Numbered from the stretch's first letter, positions 1 to 7,602 are shown. The stretch is 23,167 bases of DNA from JBQTIQ01 sp052387955 (GCA_052387955.1 JBQTIQ010000098.1:1-23167); one strand, 5' to 3'. A program made the numbers and translations. The notes: generated by a model from the letters alone, not told the origin.

Positions 1-83
1 GCCACCACGCGACGCTGAACCTCGCCCAGGTGCGGCATCACTGTCCCGAAGAACTCACCCAGCTCCTCGGGCGTGGCCTGCAC
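1..83 (-). CDS. Probable ISAzo13-like transposase, N-terminal 27 codons (runs off the window)
   Basis: Reading leftward from a GTG at 83, the frame stays open to the window edge and gives a peptide with the segments TPEELGEFFGTVMPHLGEVQ and RRVV. The pattern 'hydrophobic-LPHL-x-E-x-QRR' resembles what I recall of the N-termini of ISAzo13-family transposases; that is recognition from memory, not an alignment. The frame lies directly after the stop of the reverse transcriptase fragment and in the same register, separated by three codons. This is what one expects when an insertion sequence has landed in that gene. The start is uncertain: no strong Shine-Dalgarno sequence is seen. It could be another transposase family. 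Confidence 0.45.
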   Translation of the reverse strand, partial: MQATPEELGEFFGTVMPHLGEVQRRVV

Positions 84-92
84 GTCACCATA

Positions 93-569
93 CTATGCCG
101 CGCGTTCTAACCTGTGGTGGACCCTAAACGCGAAGCGCCCGTATAGGTCGCACATCTCGCGGCCCGACTTCTGAAACTTGACCCAGGCGTCAATCTGCTT
201 CTGCTGCTTGACGTTCCCGGCCTTCGTCTTGTACAGGCGGGCACTTCGAACCTCCTCTACGAGCTCGTTGTCGAGCAGCGGCCCGAGGGAGGTCATCAAC
301 GCCTGATAGACGATTCGGTCGCCGAGATCGAGGACCGCGATCGGGCGCGTTGCCAAGGCGCTCTTCGGAACCTCAACGATCTGTGGACTGTGAGGCTGGT
401 AAGTCCCGTCGATGAGTCCGATGAGGATCTCGGCGCGTCGCTCGGGCCAGAGCAGCGGGAAGTCCTTGTTGCGGATGATGTCCGGCACTTCGTCGGTGTA
501 GGACTCGGACATCACCGCATTCATGGCAGCGTCTAGATCAAGGTCGAAGTCGTCTGCTCCTTCGCTCAC
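93..569 (-). pseudogene. Truncated reverse transcriptase (RNA-directed DNA polymerase), N-terminal fragment
   Basis: The GTG start at 569 has a GAGGTG ribosome site about 5 bases upstream. Residues 66-95 carry the early reverse transcriptase blocks: VPKSALATRPIAVLDLGDR followed by IVYQALMTSLGPLLD, matching the 'K-x-G-x-x-RP-(I/L)-x-(I/V)-(L/P)-x-x-x-DR-(I/V)-(V/L)' element of bacterial RTs. The catalytic YxDD block and thumb are absent. The frame stops after about 158 residues, and the last 14 or so (from about FAFRVHH) look unrelated to the family. The break lies just before the putative transposase start, so insertion of that element probably truncated the gene. The style (no group II intron maturase features, acidic N-terminus) recalls defence-type or unclassified-group RTs, but the subclass cannot be decided from this half. 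Its base composition is visibly less G+C-rich than the core genes. Confidence 0.65.
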
Positions 570-665
570 ATCGGCACCTCGGAAGCGACCGCTCGTGGGG
601 TCGTCACATTACGAGCGTCGAGCTGTACGAGTTCGGGAAATGAACGGCCAGGCCGATCTCCTCGC

Positions 666-693
666 TCACGGTAGCCGTGACACGATGGTGTCA
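666..693. repeat. Two overlapping perfect hairpins
   Basis: TCACGG-TAG-CCGTGA (666-680) and TGACAC-GATG-GTGTCA (678-693) are both perfect 6-bp stems that share bases 678-680, so the two helices compete. They lie about 100 bases behind the start of the leftward reverse transcriptase gene. There is no T-run, so a simple terminator is unlikely. They could be an operator, part of a small RNA, or chance. Confidence 0.4.
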
Positions 694-862
694 TCACCCT
701 CGGTCTGGCGAACGCAGGACTCGCCGCTGCGCACCGGTGGTAGAGCGCTTGACTACAGGGTGGAATCCGAATCGAATCTGGCCTACTCGGCGGAAGACGG
801 GACGGACGGAGGGCCAGGTGGCGGTATGTTGCGGCACCCTCTAGACAGCAGATTCGACGTTG

Positions 863-903
863 CCAAGGTTGGGGTCGCAGGTTCGAATCCCGTCGCCGCT
901 CCA
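863..903 (+). other. tRNA 3'-end-like segment, possible attachment-site scar
   Basis: Bases 880-903 carry a T-loop (GGTTCGAATCC) followed by GTCGCCGC and TCCA, the layout of a tRNA T-arm, acceptor strand and CCA end. Aligned to the 3' end of the tRNA-Cys gene at 15319-15343, 22 of 25 columns match (two substitutions and one missing C). No matching 5' half folds with it: the nearby D-arm-like run at 736-747 lacks a complementary acceptor strand. It is therefore not a working tRNA. A displaced tRNA end like this is typical of the far attachment site of an integrated element. Part of the match is due to T-arm conservation common to all tRNAs. Confidence 0.5.
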
Positions 904-988
904 GAGAACTCGGCGGTCAGGGACCCGTTCGGAGGTTGCCGTCTCGTTCTCGGACCGACGGCCGTCGCGGGCGCACGGCCATCGCGCC

Positions 989-1105
989 CTTGACACGCCC
1001 TTGACAGCTGTGCCCCTTGATCCGGGGCAGCTCCTCGAGGACTATCCGTATCTCGAGGAGGCCGATGTGATCGCCGCGCTGGCCGCATCATCGAACGCTC
1101 CCTGA
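989..1105 (+). pseudogene. DUF433-family antitoxin-like protein, C-terminal remnant
   Basis: The frame ending at 1105 reads LDPGQLLEDYPYLEEADVIA followed by ALAASSNAP. This matches the C-terminal helix-turn-helix pattern of DUF433 proteins ('ILEDYPxLxxEDIxAALxYA'), small proteins often partnered with PIN-type toxins. The N-terminal half of the domain is missing: upstream the frame runs into the tRNA-like segment, and there is no ribosome site or sensible start. I read this as a gene whose front was removed at the element boundary. No partner toxin follows; the next gene is a metabolic dehydrogenase. Confidence 0.55.
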
Positions 1106-1159
1106 CTATCGTCGCCGGCACGGGCCGCAGGGGCGGCGGTGTGAGGGAGTGGGATTCGC

Positions 1160-2638
1160 ATGGCACCCGAGTTGCAGCAGTTCCGGATGCTCATCGGCGG
1201 GGAGGCCGTCGACGCCCTCTCGGGCCGGACGTTCGAGTCGCAGAACCCGTACACGGGCACCCCGTGGGCGGTGGTTCCCGACGGTGGGCCCGACGACGTC
1301 GATGCCGCCGTCGGCGCGGCCCGGGCGGCTCTCGACGGCGAGTGGGGGGCGATGACGGGTTTCGCCCGGGCCGCCCTCATGCGCCGCCTCGCCAAGCTCA
1401 TCGGCGAGAACGCCGAGCGGCTGGCCCGGCTCGAGGTGAACGACTCGGGCAAGCTCTATCGGGAGATGATCGGCCAGCTCAATGCGCTGGGTTCGTGGTA
1501 CCAGTACTACGCCGGCCTGGCCGACAAGGTCGAAGGCCGCCAGATCCCCACGCCCAACCCGAACTATCTCGTGTACACCCGGCGCGAGCCGGTCGGCGTG
1601 GTGGCCGCCATCACGCCGTGGAACTCGCCCTTGCTGCTGATGTCCTGGAAGCTGGCCCCGGCGCTGGCCGCCGGGTGCACGATGGTGGTCAAGCCGTCCG
1701 AGCACGCACCGGCCTCGACGCTCGGCTTCGCCGAGCTGTTCGGGCCGGCCGGGTTCCCTCCTGGCGTGTTCAACGTCGTCACCAGTTCGTCGCGCCAGAC
1801 CGGTGCCGCCCTGGCCGGCCACCCCGGGGTCGACAAGGTCGCCTTCACCGGCTCCACGGTGACCGGGCGGTCCGTCGCCCACGCCGCTGCCGAGAACCTC
1901 AACCGGGTCACCCTTGAGCTGGGCGGCAAGTCGCCCCAGGTCGTGTTCCCCGACGCCGACCTGCAGGCCGCGTCGAACGGGCTGGTCGCCGGCGTGTTCG
2001 CGGCCACTGGCCAGACCTGCATGGCTGGCTCGCGACTGATCGTGCACGAGGCGGTGCACGACGAGTTGGTCGGGCTGGTGGCCGAAAGGGCCGGGCGCAT
2101 CAAGCTCGGCGACCCCAACGACCCCGAGACCGAGATGGGCCCGGTAGCCAACCAGCCCCAGTACGAGAAGGTGCTCGGCTACCTGCGCACGGCCGCCGAC
2201 GAGGGCGCCACCGTGGCCTACGGCGGGGCCGCCGACGAAGGTCTGGGGGGCTACTTCGTCAAGCCGACGGTGCTCACCGGGGTCAAGGCCGACTCGACCA
2301 TCGTGCGCGAAGAGGTGTTCGGCCCGGTGCTGTCGGCCTACACGTTCACCGAAGAGGACGAGGCCATCAAGCTGGCCAACGACACGTCCTACGGCCTCGC
2401 CAGTGCGGTGTGGACCAAGGACATCCACCGGGCCCACCGGGTGGCGGCCAAGCTGCGGGCCGGCACCGTGTGGGTCAACGCCTACCGGGTGGTGTCGCCC
2501 AGCGTGCCGTTCGGCGGCTACGGGCTGAGCGGCGTCGGCCGCGAGAACGGCATCGACGCGGTGCTGGAGTACACCGAGAACAAGTCGGTGTGGGTCGAGC
2601 TCAGCGGCGGCACCCGCGACCCGTTCACGCTCGGCTAG
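1160..2638 (+). CDS. NAD(P)-dependent aldehyde dehydrogenase
   Basis: This 492-residue cytosolic enzyme oxidises an aldehyde to the carboxylic acid using NAD(P)+. Its length is normal for the family. The catalytic set is complete: N155 in TPWNSP, K178 in VVKPSE (cofactor binding), the general base E253 in LELGGK, and the nucleophile C287 in GQTCMAG. The cofactor-fold motif FTGST (229-233) and the later EEVFGP motif are present. The ATG at 1160 has GAGGGAG upstream. The substrate cannot be read from the sequence; the overall pattern is like the betaine/acyl-aldehyde (class 1/2) group. It stands alone, ends in a GC-rich hairpin, and has the strong third-position G/C bias of the core chromosome, unlike the remnants to its left. 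Confidence 0.93.
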   Translation: MAPELQQFRMLIGGEAVDALSGRTFESQNPYTGTPWAVVPDGGPDDVDAAVGAARAALDGEWGAMTGFARAALMRRLAKLIGENAERLARLEVNDSGKLYREMIGQLNALGSWYQYYAGLADKVEGRQIPTPNPNYLVYTRREPVGVVAAITPWNSPLLLMSWKLAPALAAGCTMVVKPSEHAPASTLGFAELFGPAGFPPGVFNVVTSSSRQTGAALAGHPGVDKVAFTGSTVTGRSVAHAAAENLNRVTLELGGKSPQVVFPDADLQAASNGLVAGVFAATGQTCMAGSRLIVHEAVHDELVGLVAERAGRIKLGDPNDPETEMGPVANQPQYEKVLGYLRTAADEGATVAYGGAADEGLGGYFVKPTVLTGVKADSTIVREEVFGPVLSAYTFTEEDEAIKLANDTSYGLASAVWTKDIHRAHRVAAKLRAGTVWVNAYRVVSPSVPFGGYGLSGVGRENGIDAVLEYTENKSVWVELSGGTRDPFTLG

Positions 2639-2640
2639 CT

Positions 2641-2657
2641 GGGGGGCTGCGCCCCCC
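2641..2657 (+). terminator. GC-rich hairpin after the aldehyde dehydrogenase
   Basis: GGGGGGC-TGC-GCCCCCC forms a perfect 7-bp stem with a 3-base loop starting two bases after the stop codon. It lacks a U-tract, which is common in high-GC actinobacteria. It is likely a termination or 3'-stabilising hairpin. Confidence 0.5.
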
Positions 2658-2701
2658 CGGCCCCCATCGCCGCCCGGCTCCCTGGCGGTCGCTCGGTCGG
2701 C

Positions 2702-2757
2702 ATCTGCTCGGCCCCGAAACTTGTCACAACGTCAAGCCTTCTCGGGACCGAGCAGAT
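2702..2757. promoter_or_regulatory. Long inverted repeat upstream of the XRE/MmyB regulator
   Basis: The arms ATCTGCTCGGCCCCGA (2702-2717) and TCGGGACCGAGCAGAT (2742-2757) are complementary at 15 of 16 positions, around a 24-base spacer that itself contains CTTG...CAAG. It lies 76 bases before the regulator start and 64 bases after the dehydrogenase stop. It could be an operator for the regulator or a second terminator. No T-run follows the right arm, which favours a binding site slightly. Confidence 0.5.
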
Positions 2758-2832
2758 CTAGCCGGCCTTCCTGGTCCCGGCAGGACCACCCTGGCCGTAG
2801 CCGGCCACCCGCGTGTCGTCGATACTGGGCCG

Positions 2833-3756
2833 GTGGACCGGAAAGAAGACCTCCGGGAGTTCCTGCGATCGCGTCGGGCGCGTCTGCAGCCGGAAGCCGT
2901 CGGGATCCGTCCCGCTGTGGGCGCCCGTCGGGTGGCCGGCCTCCGGCGGGAGGAGCTGGCCCACCTCGCCGGGGTGAGCGTGGACTACTACGTGCGCCTG
3001 GAGCAGGGCCGTAGCCTGAACCCGTCCGAGGAGGTCCTCGAGGCGATCGCCCGGGCGCTCCAGCTCGGGGACGCCGAGCGGGTCCACCTGTTCGACCTGG
3101 CCAAGCCGTCCGTCGCCCGCCGGCGACCGGTCCGACCCCAACGGGTGCGGCCCGGTGTCGTGCACCTCATGGACTCGCTCGTCCACCAGCCGGCCTTCCT
3201 CCTCGGTCGGCGCATGGATGTCCTCGGCTCGAACCGCCTGGCGCGGGCGCTGCTCACCGACTTCGACGCCCTTCCCGTTCGCGAGCGGAACATGATCCGC
3301 TGGGTCTTCTACGACGAGAACGCCCGGGCTCTCTTCCCGGAATGGGATCAGCTCGCCTCGGAGCTCGTCGGCGTCTTGCGGGTCGACGCCGGCCGCTATC
3401 CCGACGACCCCAAGTTGGGCGAGCTGGTCGGCGATCTCGCCGTCCACAGCGACGAGTTCCGGCGTTGGTGGGCGGCACACCCGGTGGTCCAGCGCACGTC
3501 GGGGACCAAGCGCTTCCACCATCCCGTGGTCGGTGACCTGACGGTCGACTTCGAGGCCCTCGCGTTGCCCGGCGACGCCGACCAGACGCTGTTCATCTAC
3601 ACCGGCGAGCCCGCTTCCCGCTCGCACGACGCCTTGAAGCTGCTCGACAGCTGGGCCGGGGCCGCACCCACGGTCCCGCCGCCGATCGATGACATCGATG
3701 AGGCCGATCTCGGCGATGCCGTCCCCAGCGAGGTCCTGGGCAACCCCGCTCGTTGA
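2833..3756 (+). CDS. XRE-family transcriptional regulator with MmyB-like C-terminal domain
   Basis: This DNA-binding regulator has 307 residues. Residues about 5-60 form the helix-turn-helix (FLRSRRARL, then GLRREELAHLAGVSVDYYVR, then LEQGRSLNPS). Residues about 110-285 match the MmyB-like ligand-binding domain, including PAFLLGRRMDVLGSNRLARA, WVFYDENAR, and a late 'P-x-x-x-DQTLFIYTGEP'-type block. In actinobacteria this architecture usually represses a neighbouring oxidoreductase or dehydrogenase gene, so the aldehyde dehydrogenase upstream is a possible target (inference). I chose GTG 2833 because the HTH begins there in homologues I know. No Shine-Dalgarno sequence is seen, but GATACT at 2821-2826 is a good -10, so the message may be leaderless. 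The frame is open far upstream, but that part is antisense-like to noncoding DNA. It converges with the lyase gene 20 bases away. Confidence 0.85.
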   Translation: MDRKEDLREFLRSRRARLQPEAVGIRPAVGARRVAGLRREELAHLAGVSVDYYVRLEQGRSLNPSEEVLEAIARALQLGDAERVHLFDLAKPSVARRRPVRPQRVRPGVVHLMDSLVHQPAFLLGRRMDVLGSNRLARALLTDFDALPVRERNMIRWVFYDENARALFPEWDQLASELVGVLRVDAGRYPDDPKLGELVGDLAVHSDEFRRWWAAHPVVQRTSGTKRFHHPVVGDLTVDFEALALPGDADQTLFIYTGEPASRSHDALKLLDSWAGAAPTVPPPIDDIDEADLGDAVPSEVLGNPAR

Positions 3757-3776
3757 GCGCCCCGGCGCCTCGTCGT

Positions 3777-5126
3777 CTAGGCGGTGACGTCCGGTCGGCC
3801 TTGCCGCCACGCGGCCAGCGCCTGCTCGCAGGTGGCGTCGACTTCTCCCAGGTAGGCGGCTGCCGTCACCGGGTCGGCGGTCACCGTCGAGGCCGTGGCC
3901 GGGCCCAGGTGGCGCAGGACGGCGTCGGTGAGTGCCAGGTTCTCGGATCTCGCCTCGCGTACGGCCCGGTAAAGCACCTCGTGGGCCTGGTCGCGGCCGA
4001 CCACCTGGGCCAAGCGCATCATCCACGCCTCGGCCAGGACGGCCCCGCCGTCGAGCGTGATGTTCTCCGCCATGCGCTCCGGGAAGACCCGGAGCCCGCC
4101 GGCGACGTCGGCGGCGGTGGCCAACGCGGCGGCGGTGCAGCAGGCCACCGTCGGCACCGCCCGCCACTCGACCTGCCACTCGCCTGCGGCCCGCTCGTGG
4201 CCCGCTTCCATGGCCCGCAGCAGCGCGCTGGACGAGGTCGAGGCGGAGACGGCAAGGCCGATGATCGCTTCGGATGCGATCGGGTTGGCTTTCTGAGGCA
4301 TGGTCGACGAGGCACCCCGGTACTCGCCGTCGGCCTCTGCGATCTCGCCGATCTCGGTCCTCGACAGGTCCACGACTTCTCGGGCGAAGCGGGTGAGGGT
4401 CGATGCCACGAGCGCGCACACGGTGCCGACCTCGGCGACGTTGTCGCGTCCCACGTGCCAGGGCACGTCGGTGGTCGTCAGGCCGAGGAGCCGGGCCATC
4501 TCGCCCCGTACCACCGCGGCCCGGTGACCGACGGCGGCGGACGTCCCGGCGGCGCCGAAGAACGAGACGACCTCCACCCGCTCGCGAAGCTGTTCCAGCC
4601 GTCTTCGGTGCCGTACCGATTCGGCCAGGAACACGGCCATCTTCGCCCCGAACGTGGTCGGCACCGCCTGCTGCGCATGGGTCCTGCCCGCCATCACTGT
4701 CCCCCGATGGGCGTCGACGAGCCCGGCGACGCTGTCGCCGAACCCCGCCAGCAGGTCTCGCAGCCGATCGACAGCCGCCGTCAACTGCAGCGCGAGGGCT
4801 GTGTCCATGATGTCCTGGGTTGTCGCGCCCCAGTGGACGAGACCGGCAAGGTCGGGTGGCAGCGCGGCGCAGATCATGCGCACCAGCGGGAGGATGGGGT
4901 AACCGACGATCCGCGTCTCGCCCCACAGCCGTTCCAGGTCGACCGTGGCCGGGACACACGCAGCCGCGATCGTCTCCGCCTGCTCGACGCCCACGAGCCC
5001 GCCGTGGGCCAGGGCACGAGCGAGCGCGGCTTCGACCAACAGCCAGCCGTCCACGCAGGCCGCCTCCGAGAAGATCGCCTCCATGGGGCCGTCGGCATGG
5101 AGCCGGCTCAGCAGGTCGAATGGCAT
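3777..5126 (-). CDS. Fumarase/aspartase-superfamily lyase (PcaB / adenylosuccinate lyase type)
   Basis: This 449-residue enzyme belongs to the superfamily that eliminates or cycloisomerises carboxylated substrates. The three conserved regions are visible: GRTHAQQAVPTTFG with catalytic H150, HWGATTQDIMDTA at about 98-110, and the signature loop GASSTMPQKANPI at 271-283 with the catalytic serine. The order and the 'xAMxxIFSE' start resemble 3-carboxy-cis,cis-muconate lactonising enzymes (PcaB) more than PurB, but no other protocatechuate genes are nearby, so the substrate is open. I prefer ATG 5126 (GGAAGGG six bases upstream; N-terminal length as in PcaB). An in-frame ATG at 5186, also with a purine-rich site (GGAACGGAG), would add 20 residues of low-complexity sequence. 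It is probably cytosolic and active as a homotetramer, as the family is. Its own stop lies 20 bases from the convergent regulator gene. Confidence 0.85.
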   Translation of the reverse strand: MPFDLLSRLHADGPMEAIFSEAACVDGWLLVEAALARALAHGGLVGVEQAETIAAACVPATVDLERLWGETRIVGYPILPLVRMICAALPPDLAGLVHWGATTQDIMDTALALQLTAAVDRLRDLLAGFGDSVAGLVDAHRGTVMAGRTHAQQAVPTTFGAKMAVFLAESVRHRRRLEQLRERVEVVSFFGAAGTSAAVGHRAAVVRGEMARLLGLTTTDVPWHVGRDNVAEVGTVCALVASTLTRFAREVVDLSRTEIGEIAEADGEYRGASSTMPQKANPIASEAIIGLAVSASTSSSALLRAMEAGHERAAGEWQVEWRAVPTVACCTAAALATAADVAGGLRVFPERMAENITLDGGAVLAEAWMMRLAQVVGRDQAHEVLYRAVREARSENLALTDAVLRHLGPATASTVTADPVTAAAYLGEVDATCEQALAAWRQGRPDVTA

Positions 5127-5258
5127 GGGAAACCCTTCCCGGGCACGGTCGGCCCTGCTCGTGGCGGCCGTGGTCCCGGTGTCCATTAGAGCTCCGTTCC
5201 TCGCTCCGGTCGATCGGGTTGCCCGCCGCCGCCAGCCGCCGATGTCCTGGCTGCCGCG

Positions 5259-5293
5259 ACAGGGGCCTCCGTCTCGTGGACGCAGGCCCCTGT
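5259..5293 (-). terminator. Perfect 10-bp hairpin between the PfpI and lyase genes
   Basis: ACAGGGGCCT (5259-5268) and AGGCCCCTGT (5284-5293) are perfectly complementary around a 15-base loop. It lies 22 bases beyond the stop of the leftward DJ-1/PfpI gene and before the lyase start. It is the probable terminator separating the two genes into different transcripts, though no U-tract is visible. Confidence 0.6.
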
Positions 5294-5315
5294 GTGCTGC
5301 CGAAGCTTGGTCCTG

Positions 5316-6038
5316 TCAGCTCACGCGGGCCTCGAGCGCCTCGACGATCTTGCGGGCCAGGCCTTCGCTCGACGCTGGGTTGGCGCCGGTGATGAGGTTG
5401 CCGTCGATGATGACGTGGGCCTGCCAGGGCTCGCCCTGGGTGAACTTGCCGCCAAGCTCGGACAGGCGGCTCTCGAGCAGGAACGGGGTCTTGTCGGCGA
5501 ACCCGTACTGCGTCTCCTCCTCATCGCTGAAGCTCGTGAGCTGGCGACCCTCGAACGCCCAGGTGCCGTCTTCCCGGACGGCAGGCACCAGGCCGGCGGG
5601 CCCGTGGCAGACCGCGGAGACGACCTTCGTGTCGTCGTCGGCCATGACGACGAGGAGCTTGCCCAGGGCCTCGGACACCGCCAGGTCCTCCATGGGGCCG
5701 TGGCCGCCACCGATGAACACGGCATCGAACTCGGTAGGGTCGCAGTCTTCGAGCACCGCGGGGTGCTCGAGCTCGGCCGCTACGGGGCCCTCGATGATGT
5801 ACCGACGGAGGCCGTCGGCCACCTCCTGCGAGCCTCCGTTCATCTCGGCCGAAAGGCTGAGCTGGTCAGGGGTCGGCTTCACGCCGCCCGGGGTGGCGAT
5901 GGTGACGTCGAAGCCCGCTTCCCGGAAGATCTGGTCGGGCACCACGAACTCCTCGGCCCAGTAGCCACAGGGATCGGGCGTCCCGTCTTTCAACGTCCAC
6001 GCGTCGACCCCGGTGAGGACTTCGAGAACCTTTGCCAT
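5316..6038 (-). CDS. DJ-1/PfpI (class I glutamine amidotransferase-like) family protein
   Basis: This 240-residue soluble protein has the flavodoxin-like fold of the DJ-1/PfpI group. The nucleophile elbow is AVCHGPAG with C144 followed by H145; the preceding strand reads DAVFIGGGHGPMEDL (105-119). An acidic residue in GYWAEE (25-30) may be the third member of the active site. Members act as glyoxalase III/deglycase, chaperone (Hsp31) or intracellular peptidase; the 'EE(F/L)xxP...GxxVxxATPxG' front resembles the Hsp31/YajL-type aldehyde-detoxification proteins. The start is ATG 6038, with AAGGAG seven bases upstream, rather than the in-frame codon at 6080. It is divergent from the desaturase across about 255 bases, where both promoters should lie. 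A role in dicarbonyl stress is an inference from family only. Confidence 0.88.
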   Translation of the reverse strand: MAKVLEVLTGVDAWTLKDGTPDPCGYWAEEFVVPDQIFREAGFDVTIATPGGVKPTPDQLSLSAEMNGGSQEVADGLRRYIIEGPVAAELEHPAVLEDCDPTEFDAVFIGGGHGPMEDLAVSEALGKLLVVMADDDTKVVSAVCHGPAGLVPAVREDGTWAFEGRQLTSFSDEEETQYGFADKTPFLLESRLSELGGKFTQGEPWQAHVIIDGNLITGANPASSEGLARKIVEALEARVS

Positions 6039-6293
6039 GTGTGGGCTCCTTGCTTGTTGCCGTCCCCGGCACCCAACCACGGGCCGAGACGCTCAGGAAT
6101 CCCCCTCTCCAACCTGGGGTCACCCGGACCTAGGACTGCCAGGACCACGTACGCCCCGGTGTCCGGACGGTACGATCCCCGACCGTCGTAGCTGTGAGCC
6201 GCCGGTCCTCGATCCGACCGGCGCCTACCTGCGTTGCTCCCGAGACCCCGGTGGCGCAGCCCCGTGGGTCGTGTGGGTCGTGCGAGGAGCAGC

Positions 6294-7487
6294 GTGGATG
6301 ATCGAGCAGTCACCGGGGCGTCCCTGCCGGCCGAACCCGGTGTGAGCTGGAAGCAGACGTCCCGCTCGCCAGCAGCACCGGCAGCGGGCGTCGACGTAGC
6401 CCGGCACGACCCGGACCGGCCAGTCCGTCGCCGTGAGCCCCGTCCGTCGGCGCCGGCGGCGTCGACCCTCGCCCGGCGGTTGCCGGACGAGACGATCCAG
6501 TGGCGCACGTCGGTCCCGTTCATCCTCTTCCACTTCGTGCCGTTCGCCGCGGTGGCGACCGGGGTCACCGCCGAAGCGGTCGTGCTCGGGGTCGTCCTGT
6601 TCGTCGTCCGGATGTTCTTCATCACGGCTGGCTACCACTGCTACTTCGCCCACCGCAGCTACCGGGTGGGACGGGCGGTGCAGTTCGTCTTCGCCTTCGG
6701 CGGCACCACCGCGGCGCAGAAGGGCCCGTTGTGGTGGGCGGCCAACCACCGCGACCACCACCGCTACGCCGATACCGACCGTGACCCGCACTCGCCCCAG
6801 AAGGGCCTCCTGTGGAGCCACGTGGGATGGGTGTTGTCGGGCAAGTACAAGGACGTCGACTACGACCGCATCCGGGAGTTCGCCCAGTTCCCCGAACTGC
6901 GCTTCATCGAGCGGCACGACTGGATCGGCCCGTGGAGCATCGGCGCCCTCGCCTTCCTGGTGGCCGGATGGAGCGGCGTGGTCATCGGCTTCTTTGCCTC
7001 GACCGTGTGCCTGTGGCACGCCACCTTCTCGGTCAACTCTCTCGCCCATCTCATCGGTCGCCGGCGCTACGCCACCACCGACACGAGCCGGAACTCGCTG
7101 TTCGTGTCGATCATCACGCTGGGCGAGGGATGGCACAACAACAACCACCACCATCAGCCGGCGTGCGCCCGCCAAGGCTTCAAGTGGTGGGAGCTCGACG
7201 TGACCTACGACGTGCTCCGGGTGCTGTCGCTGGTAGGGGTCGTCCACGATCTGCGCCAGCCGTCGACGGCGTCCCTCGAGGCGCGCCGGGTCCGAGCCGG
7301 GCACCCCGACCTCGGGCTCGTCCGGCTGCACCTGTCCCGGGCGCTGAGCGCACTGGACGGTCACCGCGGCGCCGTCGCCGAGGACGTGACCACCCTGCGC
7401 CGCCATCTGCTGGAGGCAGCCGACGACGTCGGGCGCAGCCGGGCACCACCGTCGCGGCCCACCACGTTGACCGACGCCCACTCCTGA
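6294..7487 (+). CDS. Membrane acyl-CoA / fatty acid desaturase (delta-9 type)
   Basis: This integral membrane di-iron enzyme introduces a double bond into acyl chains. The three histidine boxes are present: HCYFAH at 115-120, HRDHH at 152-156, and GEGWHNNNHHH ending at residue 287. Hydrophobic segments at about 73-110 and 213-245 fit the four-helix desaturase topology. The third box has one Asn more than the HNNHH form I know from actinobacterial desaturases, worth checking but still leaving paired histidines. The C-terminal tail (after about 330) is arginine-rich and variable. I chose GTG 6294 because GAGGAG lies four bases upstream. The frame is open to an earlier ATG at 6234, but that stretch looks non-coding, and the first 60 residues from 6294 are also low-complexity. 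An enoyl-CoA hydratase follows after 115 bases, so both may belong to lipid metabolism. Confidence 0.9.
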   Translation: MDDRAVTGASLPAEPGVSWKQTSRSPAAPAAGVDVARHDPDRPVRRREPRPSAPAASTLARRLPDETIQWRTSVPFILFHFVPFAAVATGVTAEAVVLGVVLFVVRMFFITAGYHCYFAHRSYRVGRAVQFVFAFGGTTAAQKGPLWWAANHRDHHRYADTDRDPHSPQKGLLWSHVGWVLSGKYKDVDYDRIREFAQFPELRFIERHDWIGPWSIGALAFLVAGWSGVVIGFFASTVCLWHATFSVNSLAHLIGRRRYATTDTSRNSLFVSIITLGEGWHNNNHHHQPACARQGFKWWELDVTYDVLRVLSLVGVVHDLRQPSTASLEARRVRAGHPDLGLVRLHLSRALSALDGHRGAVAEDVTTLRRHLLEAADDVGRSRAPPSRPTTLTDAHS

Positions 7488-7602
7488 CGCGAGCGTCCCG
7501 CGGCCAAGGGGGTCGCAGGCGCCTCGAGGGTCGCCAGGCCGCCGGTGGTCGGGCAAGATCCTGGTCGCGACTCCCGCAATTCCCTCACCGGAGGTCTCGC
7601 CC

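Larger units (their letters stand above)
570..1159. other. Gene-poor junction stretch between the RT fragment and the aldehyde dehydrogenase
   Basis: I see no convincing complete gene here; the open frames lack family features and run through the tRNA-like segment. The stretch contains two overlapping hairpins (666-693), a tRNA 3'-end-like segment (863-903) and a DUF433 remnant (989-1105). On the minus strand a TAATGT hexamer (about 607-612) is a fair -10 candidate for the reverse transcriptase gene, without a clear -35. The stretch reads as the worn boundary between an integrated element on the left and the chromosome on the right. Confidence 0.5.

Noticed and set aside
731..903. A complete tRNA with an intron (D-arm-like 736-747 plus the 3' part at 863-903)
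   Set aside because: The acceptor and D-stem do not pair, the T-stem has an A-C mismatch, and no group I intron core is visible between the parts. Only the 3' end is kept as a scar.
523..993. A 156-codon plus-strand frame over the left junction
   Set aside because: It starts inside the RT fragment in antisense, passes through hairpins and the tRNA-like segment, and has no family feature or ribosome site.
2758..4959. A 733-codon minus-strand frame across the regulator and lyase
   Set aside because: It overlaps the XRE/MmyB gene in antisense and the lyase in another frame, and shows only Arg/Gly/Pro-rich filler.
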